Below are positions 1-8,141 of a stretch of DNA of 64,000 bases, in pieces (position 1 is the first letter of the stretch; every line of letters begins with the position of its first letter). The translations under genes were made by a program, and so were the position numbers. The notes below the pieces were generated by a model. It worked only from the letters and a program-made list of their open reading frames with translations. It made no database searches and was not told the origin of the DNA. The stretch spans positions 1 through 64,000 of the forward strand of contig NZ_JADWYQ010000031.1 of assembly GCF_022414575.1 (NCBI RefSeq). The letters are read 5' to 3'. This DNA comes from Streptomyces sp. MUM 178J. GTDB taxonomy: Bacteria > Actinomycetota > Actinomycetes > Streptomycetales > Streptomycetaceae.

Positions 1-2
1 AC

Positions 3-644
3 CAGGTCGCGGACGGACCCGCCCGGCCCGCCCCGGTGCGGGCCCCGCTGCCCCCGGTGCAGCCCGCGCCGCCCGCGCCGCCGGAGGCGATCGCCCAGGA
101 GCTGGCGGCCGCGTTCGGCCCGCAGGGCATCTGCCGCTTCGACCAGCGGTCGGTCTCCCGCCAGGGCGTGCCCGAGCTGGTGGCTGCGACGCTCGTGTGG
201 GCGGGGCTGCCGGGCGACTTCAACCCGTTCTTCTGGGCGCAGCCGCCGCAGCCCGTGGTGCCCACGCTGGCGGAGCTCGCCGCACAGCGCGGGGTGCATC
301 CAGCGCCCGACGCCGGGTCGTATCTGGTGGTGGGCACGGACTTCGGCCGCGAGGTCTGCGTCCAGTACGGCACGGCGCACATCGTGGCGGTGCCGGTGGA
401 GGCGGGACCGGGCGGCCAGTCGGTCGCGCCGCAGTTCGTGAACAGCGGTTTGCCGGAGTTCGTCCGTTCGCTGGCGCTGCTGGGTCGGATGTGGCGGCTG
501 CGGTACGGGCTGAACCAGGAGCAGGCGGGCCGCTGGACGGTCGACTTCCAGGCGCAGCTGGCGGCGCTGGACCCGGCGGCGCTGGCATCCCCGGAGAGCT
601 GGTGGTCGGTGCTGCTGGAGCAGATGTGGGACGGTCTGCTCTGA
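3..644 (+). CDS. SUKH-4-like immunity protein (5' partial)
   Basis: The frame is open from the left edge, so the N terminus is outside the window; the GTG at 36 is only an internal candidate. The visible ~214 residues contain a core with YLVVGTDFGREVCVQYGTA and a C-terminal FVNSGLPEFVRSLALLGRMW stretch. This is the pattern I associate with SUKH-4 immunity proteins of polymorphic toxin systems, soluble alpha/beta proteins that neutralise cognate nuclease or deaminase toxins. A strong hairpin follows the stop. Family assignment is by recognition only; the partner toxin, if any, would lie upstream of the window. Confidence 0.6.
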   Translation, partial: QVADGPARPAPVRAPLPPVQPAPPAPPEAIAQELAAAFGPQGICRFDQRSVSRQGVPELVAATLVWAGLPGDFNPFFWAQPPQPVVPTLAELAAQRGVHPAPDAGSYLVVGTDFGREVCVQYGTAHIVAVPVEAGPGGQSVAPQFVNSGLPEFVRSLALLGRMWRLRYGLNQEQAGRWTVDFQAQLAALDPAALASPESWWSVLLEQMWDGLL

Positions 645-716
645 GCCCGCCGACGCCACGCTGAGGCCCGGCCCACGCGCCCGGGGCCCACCGCCCGGCC
701 CACACGACAAGCCCGC

Positions 717-769
717 ACGCCCGGCCCGGCTCCGTATCGGTGCACACCGTATGGAACCGGGCCGGGCGT
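717..769 (+). terminator. Hairpin terminator after SUKH-like gene
   Basis: Perfect 13-bp inverted arms at 717-729 and 757-769 (ACGCCCGGCCCGG and its complement), with a smaller inverted repeat CGGTG-CA-CACCG inside the loop. No T-run follows, as is common in high-GC actinomycetes. It lies 73 nt after the stop of the upstream gene. Confidence 0.6.
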
Positions 770-892
770 CTGCTGTCGTATGGCGCATCCTCGACCCGTG
801 GCGGCGGGGGGAGTGTCGCGGTATGACCGCTTCCCTTCGATCCACCAGGATGTGCGCCGAATGGCATTGTGTGCCGGAAAGGGGCTTGAAGG

Positions 893-1780
893 ATGAGCGC
901 TGCATCGATGTCACCCCACGGCTTCGCCGTCGTGCGCCGTGGCTACCGCATGGCGGAGACCGACGCCCGTGTCTCGGCCCTGTCGCAGGACCGCGACGAC
1001 GCCTGGGAGCGTGCGGCGCGGCTGACCGTCCTGGCCAAGGAGATGGCCGCGGAGACCGAGCGGCTGCGGGAGACCGTCGCGCAGCTACCGCCGCAGACGT
1101 ACGAGACATTGGGCAGCCGCGCCCAGTATCTGCTGGCGCTGGTCCTCGAGGAGGCGGAGGCACTGGACACTGCGGCCCGCGAGGAGGCGCAGGCGCTCGC
1201 GGACGGGGCGGACACGGCCGCCGACGCCGTGCGGACCGCCGCCCACGCCCACGCGGACGCGGTGCGCGCCGAGGCGGAGGAGTGCGCCCGGCGGACACTG
1301 CTCGCGGCCCGGCAGGCGGCGGAGGCGCTGCACACGCGGGCCCGGCGAGAGGCGAAGGACCTGCGGGGCAAGGCGGCCGCCGAGCTGGAGGAGATGCGCC
1401 GGCGCACCGAGGCGATGCTCACCGCGCTGGGAGAGGAGCAGGCGGAGCGCTGGGAGGCGGCGGAGGGCGGGGACGCCGAGGAAGAGGCGAAACTGGACGC
1501 ACGCCATGCCGAGTTGACCGTCCGAGCCGAGGCCCGGCTCTCGGAGGCCCGGCGCGCCCTGGCAGAGGCGAAGGAGAGCGCCCGCCACACCCAGGAGGAC
1601 GCGGAGGCCCGCGGCGCGGAACTGAAGGCCGCGGCGCGGCTCTGCGCGGAGCGGATCTCCCGCGACACCGAACGCGTACTGCGGGAACACCTTCAGACGC
1701 GCGAGGAGATGCAGGAGACGTTGGCCCATATCCGCAACAGCCTTGCCGCGTTGACGGGCCGCTCACCGGCCGAGAGCTGA
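893..1780 (+). CDS. Alanine/glutamate-rich coiled-coil protein
   Basis: 295-residue soluble protein, nearly all predicted alpha helix from about residue 25 to 285, with heptad-like Ala/Glu/Arg/Leu repeats and no membrane segment or enzyme motif. The opening region (SPHGFAVVRRGYRMAETDARV) resembles the short N-terminal anchor seen in Streptomyces DivIVA-like or 'cellulose-binding' coiled-coil proteins (Scy/FilP-like). An intermediate-filament-like or polarity scaffold role is therefore plausible but inferred. The ATG at 893 is preceded by GGAAAGGGG and GAAGG. It is convergent with the efflux gene downstream and has no operon partner. Confidence 0.6.
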   Translation: MSAASMSPHGFAVVRRGYRMAETDARVSALSQDRDDAWERAARLTVLAKEMAAETERLRETVAQLPPQTYETLGSRAQYLLALVLEEAEALDTAAREEAQALADGADTAADAVRTAAHAHADAVRAEAEECARRTLLAARQAAEALHTRARREAKDLRGKAAAELEEMRRRTEAMLTALGEEQAERWEAAEGGDAEEEAKLDARHAELTVRAEARLSEARRALAEAKESARHTQEDAEARGAELKAAARLCAERISRDTERVLREHLQTREEMQETLAHIRNSLAALTGRSPAES

Positions 1781-1854
1781 CCCGGGCCCGTCTACGCGAC
1801 GGACGCGGGCAACTCACCGGGGACGACGGGAGCGGCATCTCGCCTCTGCGCCGG

Positions 1855-4062
1855 TCAGGTGTCGGCGTCGTCGCTCAGGACGGGGAAGCGCCGTGGGGCG
1901 AGGACGAGCAGCACCAGCAGTGCGACGGCGGCTGCGGCGGCTGCGCCCAGATAGACGTGGTCCACCGCCGCGTCGACCGCGCGGCGCAGCCGGTCGGCGG
2001 CGTCCGCCGTGAGCGAGGACGGGTCGTCGAGGGCGCGGGCGACGGTGTCCAGGTCGCCGCCCGCGGCGCCGAGGCGCGTGGTGAGGACGGCGTTGGCGAC
2101 CGCGCCGAACAGCGCCGCGCCCAGGCTCTGTCCGACCTGACGGCAGAACAGCACGGAGGCGGTCGTCGTGCCCCGCTCCGACCAGCCGACCGTGGACTGC
2201 ACGCCGACGATCAGCGGCAGTTGGAACAGCCCCAGCGATGCGCCGAGGAGCAGCATGATCAGGGTCGGCTGCCAGGGTTCGCCGGGGTAGGGGAGCAGCG
2301 GGAACGCCAACAGGGTCAGCATCGACAGGGTGATGCCTGTGACGGCGGTGAGCCGGAAGCCGATGCGGGTGTAGACGCGGTTGGCGAAGGCCGCGCTGAC
2401 CGGCCAGGTCAGGACCATCGCCGAGAGCACGAAGCCGGCGGCGATCGGACCGAGGCCGAGGACCGACTGGGCGTAGGTGGGCAGAAAGACGGTCGGCGCG
2501 ACCATCAGCAGTCCGAGCGCGCCGAGCGCGAGGTTGACGGCCGCGATGGTGCGCCGTCGCCACACCCAGCCGGGGATGACCGGCTCAGCGGCCCGCCGCT
2601 CCGTGACGACCGTGGCGGCGATCAGCAGCGCGCTGCCGCCGAACAGGGTGAGAGAGGGCGCGGAGAGCCAGGGCCAGGCCACTCCGCCCTGGACGAGCGC
2701 GGTGATCAGCAGTGCGCCGGAGGCGAAGACCAGCAGGGCGCCGGGCCAGTCGATGCGGGGGCGGTCGGTCGGCTCCGTACGCAGCGGCTCCTCCAGATGG
2801 CGCGCTGCGAGCCACAGTGCGAGCGCCCCGACGGGCAGATTGATCAGGAAGATCCAGCGCCAGTCGGCGTACGCGGCGAGCAGCCCGCCGACCGCGGGTC
2901 CGGCGACGGCGGAGGCGGCCCACACGGTGGACAGCCGGGCCTGGATCCTGGGGCGCTCCCTGAGCGGGTACAGATCGGCGGCGATGGTCTGCACGGTGCC
3001 CTGGAGTGCCCCGCCGCCCAGCCCCTGCACCACGCGGAAGGCGATCAACGCGGCCATGTTCCAGGCGGCGGCGCACAGCAGCGAGCCGGCGAGGAAGAGC
3101 ACGATGCCGGCGATCAGGACCGGCTTGCGGCCGAAGGTGTCGGAGAGCTTTCCGTAGACGGGGAGGGTGACGGTCGCGGCCAGCAGATAGCCGGAGAAGA
3201 GCCAGGAGAAGACGGAGAAGCCGCCGAGGTCGGCGACGATCTGCGGTACGGCGGTGGCGACGATGGTGCCGTCGAGCGCGGCGAGTGCCATGCCCAGCAT
3301 CAGCGCGGCGACGACGGCCCGACGCCGCGGCCCGCCGGCGCCTTTGCCCGGCGTCGAGCCCTGCTCGGTGCGGCCGCCTGCGCCGGACGTGGGCACGGTG
3401 GCCGTGGCGGACGCCCCGTCGTGGCCGGGCGCCGTGCCGCCGCAGGGATCCGGGCACGGGTCTGCCTCCGGGCTTTCGCCCGTGTCGGGCCTGATAGCCG
3501 TGTCGGGCCTGATAGCCGCGTCGGGGCTGGTACCCGTGTCGGGGCTGGTCGCCGCGTCGGGGGCGGCGACCAGCCCGAGGTCTGGTTCGGGTCCCGGCCC
3601 CAGGTGGGCGCCAGGTGCTGGCCCCCGGTCGCTTCCCGGCCCCCGGTCCGCACCAGGTGCTGGCCCCCCGGCGGTGCCGGGTGTCCGGTCGGTTCCGTGC
3701 CTCAGGTGGGCATCAGCTCCTGGCCGCCGGTCGGTTTCGTGCCCGAGGTCTGGTTGGGGTCCCGGCCTGAGGTGGGCACCAGGTGCTGGCCCCCCGGCGG
3801 TGCCGGGCCTCGGTCCGGGGGCGGTGTCGAGTACCCGTCCCGGGCCGGGGCCGGGGCCGGTGCAGTCGGCGACCTGCCCGGCGTCGGCACGGGCACCGGT
3901 CCCGGGGCCGCCGCCGAGTACGGAGCTCGAGCCGGGGCCGCGCCCGCGAGCCGGGGGCGCGCCGTGGGCGGCGTCCCGGGGCGCTTCCGGCCCGCCCCGG
4001 GCGGCCGTCCCTGATTCCGGGCCGTCGCCCGGGCCCTCCTCCGTGCCGCCCCTTCCCGCCAC
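1855..4062 (-). CDS. DHA2-family MFS efflux transporter with long repetitive N-terminal extension
   Basis: The last ~480 residues form a typical 14-TM DHA2 (EmrB/QacA-like) drug:proton antiporter. They carry motif C-type LDGTIVATAVPQIVADLGG near TM1 and the loop 2-3 motif GKLSDTFGRKPVL, so it probably exports hydrophobic drugs or a metabolite. In front lie ~250 residues of Gly/Pro/Asp-rich low-complexity sequence encoded by tandem repeats, which ordinary DHA2 proteins lack. The GTG at 4062 is supported by GAAAGGA eight bases upstream. An internal start just before the first TM cannot be excluded, so the reality of the extension is uncertain. It is divergent from the ABC operon across a palindrome-bearing intergenic region. 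Confidence 0.8.
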   Translation of the reverse strand: MAGRGGTEEGPGDGPESGTAARGGPEAPRDAAHGAPPARGRGPGSSSVLGGGPGTGARADAGQVADCTGPGPGPGRVLDTAPGPRPGTAGGPAPGAHLRPGPQPDLGHETDRRPGADAHLRHGTDRTPGTAGGPAPGADRGPGSDRGPAPGAHLGPGPEPDLGLVAAPDAATSPDTGTSPDAAIRPDTAIRPDTGESPEADPCPDPCGGTAPGHDGASATATVPTSGAGGRTEQGSTPGKGAGGPRRRAVVAALMLGMALAALDGTIVATAVPQIVADLGGFSVFSWLFSGYLLAATVTLPVYGKLSDTFGRKPVLIAGIVLFLAGSLLCAAAWNMAALIAFRVVQGLGGGALQGTVQTIAADLYPLRERPRIQARLSTVWAASAVAGPAVGGLLAAYADWRWIFLINLPVGALALWLAARHLEEPLRTEPTDRPRIDWPGALLVFASGALLITALVQGGVAWPWLSAPSLTLFGGSALLIAATVVTERRAAEPVIPGWVWRRRTIAAVNLALGALGLLMVAPTVFLPTYAQSVLGLGPIAAGFVLSAMVLTWPVSAAFANRVYTRIGFRLTAVTGITLSMLTLLAFPLLPYPGEPWQPTLIMLLLGASLGLFQLPLIVGVQSTVGWSERGTTTASVLFCRQVGQSLGAALFGAVANAVLTTRLGAAGGDLDTVARALDDPSSLTADAADRLRRAVDAAVDHVYLGAAAAAAVALLVLLVLAPRRFPVLSDDADT
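3482..3571. repeat. Five tandem 18-bp units inside the MFS N-terminal extension
   Basis: On the + strand, units beginning GTGTCGGGCCTGATAGCC at 3482 and 3500 (identical) are followed by three diverged copies at 3518, 3536 and 3554. On the coding strand they give repeated hexapeptides of the type AIRPDT/GTSPDA. The unit is a multiple of three, so copy-number change keeps the frame. Confidence 0.85.
3579..3810. repeat. Long imperfect repeats in the MFS N-terminal extension
   Basis: A ~50-bp block beginning GAGGTCTGGTTCGGGTCCCG near 3579 recurs near 3745, and the block CACCAGGTGCTGGCCCCCC near 3651 recurs near 3777. In protein these are GAHL/GP-rich repeats. The arrangement suggests past unequal recombination. 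Confidence 0.75.
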
Positions 4063-4428
4063 TCTCCGGTCCTTTCACCCTGCACTTGTCGCCTTGGGAC
4101 ACCTTCTCACTTGCACCTCACGCCACGGGAGGGTTCAGGCTTTGTTCGTCTCCCCCTACAGGGGGAGATCCCTTAGGGGCTACTCCCTACTTCCGGCCAG
4201 GGGCCTTTCGTCCCGGCGGACGACGAGATCAAGGGGGCCGGTTCTTTAACTTGTCCTTAAGGCCGCAGCAAGCGCAGCCGAGGCGGGTGCCGCCGGGGAA
4301 GGGTGGGGAAAACCCCCGGCCGGAACTGCACCGTGCACCAGCGCGATCAGGCCACTGCTGCCGGAAGACTCAGAGCAACGGCCAGGCCGGTCATGCCTGC
4401 CGTCCATCCACTACCGAGGAGTCATACC
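4063..4428. promoter_or_regulatory. Divergent regulatory region with CTCCCCCT-AC-AGGGGGAG palindrome
   Basis: 366 nt without a gene between the MFS gene (-) and the ABC operon (+). It holds a perfect palindrome at 4150-4167 (8-bp arms, 2-bp spacer). Next to it is a 20-bp element at 4161-4180 ending CCCTTAGGGGC, followed by CTACTCCCTAC. A near-identical element lies at 38133-38152. The palindrome is a likely operator for the ABC operon, perhaps for an envelope-stress response regulator; the regulator is unknown. Confidence 0.5.
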
Positions 4429-5217
4429 GTGACCACGGCTGTCAGCATTCCCACGCACGGGGGGACCGGAGGGGATACGGCCGTCGCGGCGCGAGCGCGG
4501 CAGGTCGTCAAGGCGTACGGCACGGGGGAGACCCGCGTCGTCGCGCTCGACCATGTGGACGTCGACATCGCCCGCGGTCAGTTCACCGCGATCATGGGCC
4601 CGTCCGGGTCCGGCAAGTCGACGCTGATGCACTGTCTCGCCGGACTCGACACCGTCACCTCGGGCGAGATCCATCTCGACGACACCGAGATCACCAAGCT
4701 CAAGGACAAGAAGCTCACCCAGCTGCGCCGGGATCGGATCGGCTTCATCTTCCAGGCGTTCAATCTGCTGCCCACGCTCAACGCCCTGGAGAACATCACG
4801 CTCCCCATGGACATCGCAGGCCGCAAGCCGGACGCCGCCTGGCTCAACAGGGTCGTGGAGACGGTCGGCCTGAGCGAGCGCCTCAAGCACCGTCCGACGC
4901 AGCTGTCCGGCGGCCAGCAGCAGCGGGTCGCCGTCGCCCGCGCCCTCGCCGCCCGCCCAGAGATCATCTTCGGGGACGAGCCGACCGGAAACCTGGACTC
5001 GCGCGCCGGCGCCGAGGTGCTGGGCTTTCTGCGCCGCTCCGTGGACGAGCTGGGCCAGACCATCGTGATGGTGACCCATGACCCGGTCGCCGCGTCCTAC
5101 GCCGACCGCGTCCTCTACCTCGCCGACGGACGGATCGTGGACGAGATGCTCCGGCCCACCGCCGACGCCGTTCTGGACCGTATGAAGGACTTCGACGCGC
5201 GGGGACGGACGTCGTGA
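4429..5217 (+). CDS. MacB/LolD-type ABC transporter ATP-binding protein
   Basis: 262-residue cytoplasmic ATPase with Walker A GPSGSGKST, signature LSGGQQQR, Walker B IIFGDEP followed by TGNLDS, and the H-loop in VMVTHDP. This is the MacB/LolD/BceA subgroup that powers extracellular-loop permeases rather than classical importers. The GTG at 4429 is chosen because GAGGAG lies 7 nt upstream; a longer frame back to 4303 has no ribosome site. The stop overlaps the permease start (GTGA), so the two are one operon. Likely role is export of, or resistance to, envelope-active peptides or lipids; the substrate is unknown. A close paralogue lies at 44095-44865. Confidence 0.93.
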   Translation: MTTAVSIPTHGGTGGDTAVAARARQVVKAYGTGETRVVALDHVDVDIARGQFTAIMGPSGSGKSTLMHCLAGLDTVTSGEIHLDDTEITKLKDKKLTQLRRDRIGFIFQAFNLLPTLNALENITLPMDIAGRKPDAAWLNRVVETVGLSERLKHRPTQLSGGQQQRVAVARALAARPEIIFGDEPTGNLDSRAGAEVLGFLRRSVDELGQTIVMVTHDPVAASYADRVLYLADGRIVDEMLRPTADAVLDRMKDFDARGRTS

Positions 5218-7787
5218 CCGTGTTCAAGACCTCGCTGCGCAACTTCCTCGCGCACAAGGGACGGATGGCGCTCTCCGCGGTGGCGGTGCTGCTGTCGGTG
5301 GCCTTCGTCTGCGGAACGCTGGTGTTCACCGACACGATGAACACGACGTTCGACAAGCTGTTCTCCGTCACCGCCGCCGACGTCACCGTCAGCCCCCAGG
5401 ACGCGGACGACACCGACCAGAACCCGCGCACCGGCAAGCCCGAGTCGATGCCCGCCTCGGTCCTCGACACCGTCGCCAAGACCGAGGGAGTCCAGCGGGC
5501 CGAGGGCGCGGTCATGTCGATGAGCGTGACCGTCGTCAACGCCGAGAACAAGAACATGGGCTCCAGCACCGGCGCGCCCACCATCGCCGGCAACTGGACG
5601 CAGAACGACCTCAAGGCGATGGAGATCACCTCCGGCCACGCCCCGCGCGGCCCCACCGAGGTGATGGTCGACGCCGACACCGCCGACAAGCACGGCCTCA
5701 AGCTCGGTGACGAGCTGCGCACCATCGCCGTGACCGGCGACTTCACCGCGAAGATCTCCGGCATCGCCTCCTTCAAGGTGACCAACCCCGGCGCGGCCGT
5801 CGTCTACTTCGACACCGCCACCGCGCAGCGCGAACTGCTGGGCGAAGAGGGCCTGTTCACCCATGTCCTGGCCACCGGGGCGGACGACCTCAGCGACGAG
5901 CAGCTCAAGAAGAACGTCGCCGCCGCCCTGGACGCCCCGTACAAGCTGCAGACCGCGAAGGAGGCGGCAGACGCGGGGCGTGCGGAGGTGGGCTCCTTCC
6001 TCGACGTGATGAAGTACGCGATGCTCGGCTTCGCCGGAATCGCGGTCCTCGTCGGCGTCTTCCTGATCGTCAACACCTTCTCCATGCTGGTCGCCCAGCG
6101 CACCCGTGAGATCGGCCTGATGCGGGCCATCGGCTCCAGCCGCAAGCAGGTCAACCGCTCGGTGCTCCTCGAAGCACTGCTGCTGGGCGTCATCGGATCG
6201 GTCGCGGGCGTCGCGGCGGGCGTGGGTCTGGCCGTCGGACTGATGGAGCTGATGGGCTCCATCGGCATGGAGCTGTCCACGAAGGACCTCACCGTCAAGT
6301 GGACGACCCCGGCAGTCGGACTGGTCCTCGGCGTCAAAGTCACCGTCGTCGCCGCGTACATCCCCGCCCGCCGGGCGGGGAAGATCTCGCCGATGGCCGC
6401 GCTGCGGGACGCCGGCATGCCCGCGGACGCCAAGGCCGGCCGCGTCCGGGCCGCCGTCGGCCTGCTGCTCACCGGAGCCGGCGCCGCGGCGCTGGTGACC
6501 GCGGCCCGTGCCGACCAGGCGCGCCAGGGATCGATGTTCCTCGGCCTCGGCGTCGTCCTCACCCTCGTCGGCTTCATCGTGATCGGCCCGCTGCTCGCCG
6601 GGATCGTCGTACGGATGCTCAGCGCGCCGACCCTGCGGCTGCTCGGCCCCGTCGGCCGGCTGGCCGAACGCAACGCGCTGCGCAACCCGCGCCGCACCGG
6701 CGCGACCGGCGCGGCCCTGATGATCGGCCTCGCGCTGGTGGCGTGCCTGTCCGTCGTCGGCTCCTCGATGGTCGCCTCCGCGACCGAGGAGCTCGACAAG
6801 TCGGTCGGCGCGGACTTCATCGTCTCCTCGGACGGCGGCCAGCCGATCGTCCCGCAGGTGCAGGCGGCGCTGGAGGAGACCCAGGGCATCGTGCACGTCA
6901 CCGAGTACCGGATCGTCGACGCCGAGCTGACCTCGCCCGACGGGAAGACCGAGGACGAGAGCCTGGTCGCCGCCGACCCGACGTACGCACAGGATCTGCG
7001 CCGTACGACGGTGGCGGGCGAGCTGTCCGCGGCCTATGGGAAGAACGCCATGTCCGTCGGCGACTCGTACGCCGAGGAGCACGGCGTCAAGGTGGGCGAC
7101 ACGCTCACCGTCGCCTTCAAGGGCGGTCGGAGCGCGCAGCTGAAGGTCGCCGCGATCACCTCGGACGACACCAATGTGGACAAGGGCGCGATGTACATGA
7201 ACATCACGACCGCCGCGCAGTATCTGCCCGCCGAGAAGATGCCGCAGAACCTCCTCCTGTTCGCCAAGGCGGTCGACGGGCAGGAGAAGGAGGCGTACGG
7301 CGCGCTCAAGGCGTCCATCGCCGACTACCCGACGTACAAGGTGCAGAACCAGACGGACTTCAAGCAGGATCTGAAGGACCAGGTCGGCCAGCTGCTGAAC
7401 ATCGTCTACGGTCTGCTGGCGCTCGCGATCATCGTCGCGGTGCTGGGTGTGGTGAACACGCTGGCCCTGTCGGTGGTGGAGCGCACCCGCGAGATCGGCC
7501 TGATGCGGGCGATCGGCCTCTCCCGCCGCCAGCTGCGCCGCATGATCCGCCTGGAGTCGGTGGTCATCGCCCTGTTCGGCGCGCTGCTGGGCCTCGGCCT
7601 CGGCATGGGCTGGGGCACGGCCGCGCAGAAGCTGCTGGCGCTGGAGGGTCTGGAGGTCCTGGAGATCCCGTGGCCGACGATCGTCACGGTGTTCATCGGC
7701 TCGGCCTTCGTGGGGTTGTTCGCGGCGCTGGTGCCGGCGTTCCGGGCGGGCCGGATGAACGTTCTGAACGCGATCGCCACGGAGTAG
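5214..7787 (+). CDS. ABC transporter permease, FtsX/MacB type
   Basis: 857-residue membrane protein with the duplicated FtsX arrangement: TM1 near residues 15-40, a large extracytoplasmic domain to ~260, three TM segments (ending near residue 400), a second TM (~490-520), a second extracytoplasmic domain and three final TM segments. The conserved coupling motif REIGLMRAIG occurs in both halves (RTREIGLMRAIGSSRKQ and RTREIGLMRAIGLSRRQ). It overlaps the ATPase gene by 4 bp and is its partner. Expected to work as a mechanotransmitter or exporter for a periplasmic-side substrate; the substrate is unknown. Paralogous to 41426-43966. Confidence 0.93.
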   Translation: MTVFKTSLRNFLAHKGRMALSAVAVLLSVAFVCGTLVFTDTMNTTFDKLFSVTAADVTVSPQDADDTDQNPRTGKPESMPASVLDTVAKTEGVQRAEGAVMSMSVTVVNAENKNMGSSTGAPTIAGNWTQNDLKAMEITSGHAPRGPTEVMVDADTADKHGLKLGDELRTIAVTGDFTAKISGIASFKVTNPGAAVVYFDTATAQRELLGEEGLFTHVLATGADDLSDEQLKKNVAAALDAPYKLQTAKEAADAGRAEVGSFLDVMKYAMLGFAGIAVLVGVFLIVNTFSMLVAQRTREIGLMRAIGSSRKQVNRSVLLEALLLGVIGSVAGVAAGVGLAVGLMELMGSIGMELSTKDLTVKWTTPAVGLVLGVKVTVVAAYIPARRAGKISPMAALRDAGMPADAKAGRVRAAVGLLLTGAGAAALVTAARADQARQGSMFLGLGVVLTLVGFIVIGPLLAGIVVRMLSAPTLRLLGPVGRLAERNALRNPRRTGATGAALMIGLALVACLSVVGSSMVASATEELDKSVGADFIVSSDGGQPIVPQVQAALEETQGIVHVTEYRIVDAELTSPDGKTEDESLVAADPTYAQDLRRTTVAGELSAAYGKNAMSVGDSYAEEHGVKVGDTLTVAFKGGRSAQLKVAAITSDDTNVDKGAMYMNITTAAQYLPAEKMPQNLLLFAKAVDGQEKEAYGALKASIADYPTYKVQNQTDFKQDLKDQVGQLLNIVYGLLALAIIVAVLGVVNTLALSVVERTREIGLMRAIGLSRRQLRRMIRLESVVIALFGALLGLGLGMGWGTAAQKLLALEGLEVLEIPWPTIVTVFIGSAFVGLFAALVPAFRAGRMNVLNAIATE

Positions 7788-7810
7788 TCCGCGACGCCGT
7801 GCGGCAGCGG

Positions 7811-7857
7811 CGGCCGGTCCGGGGGCTCACGGGGGGAGCCCTTGGACCGGCCGTTTT
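7811..7857 (+). terminator. Rho-independent terminator after ABC operon
   Basis: Arms CGGCCGGTCC (7811-7820) and GGACCGGCCG (7844-7853), with a second inner stem GGGGGCTC/GGGAGCCC, then TTTT. It lies 24 nt after the permease stop. Confidence 0.85.
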
Positions 7858-8141
7858 CTCGTGCGGGGCGTGCGCATCCTCGTACGCGTCCCGTGCGCAC
7901 TCCCCTGCGCATCCTCGTACACACCTCGTACACACCCCGCTGCGCGCCGTCACTCACTCCTCATGCGCCGCCACCGGTGAAAACCGCTCCCCGCAGCCCC
8001 CGCAGGGGCCCCGCGGGCATTCCGGACGCGGCTGTCACAGCGCCGTCGTACGCTGGAGACCCCCGGCCCGTCCTACGCGTCGGGCCCTTCGCGTTGCCCC
8101 AGCTTGGCCCCGCCAGCCTCACCCACGGGATGGAACTGTCC

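Noticed and set aside
751..4014. 1087-codon + strand frame running through the coiled-coil and efflux genes
   Set aside because: Translation is Arg/Gly-rich shadow sequence opposite or out of frame with two clear genes.
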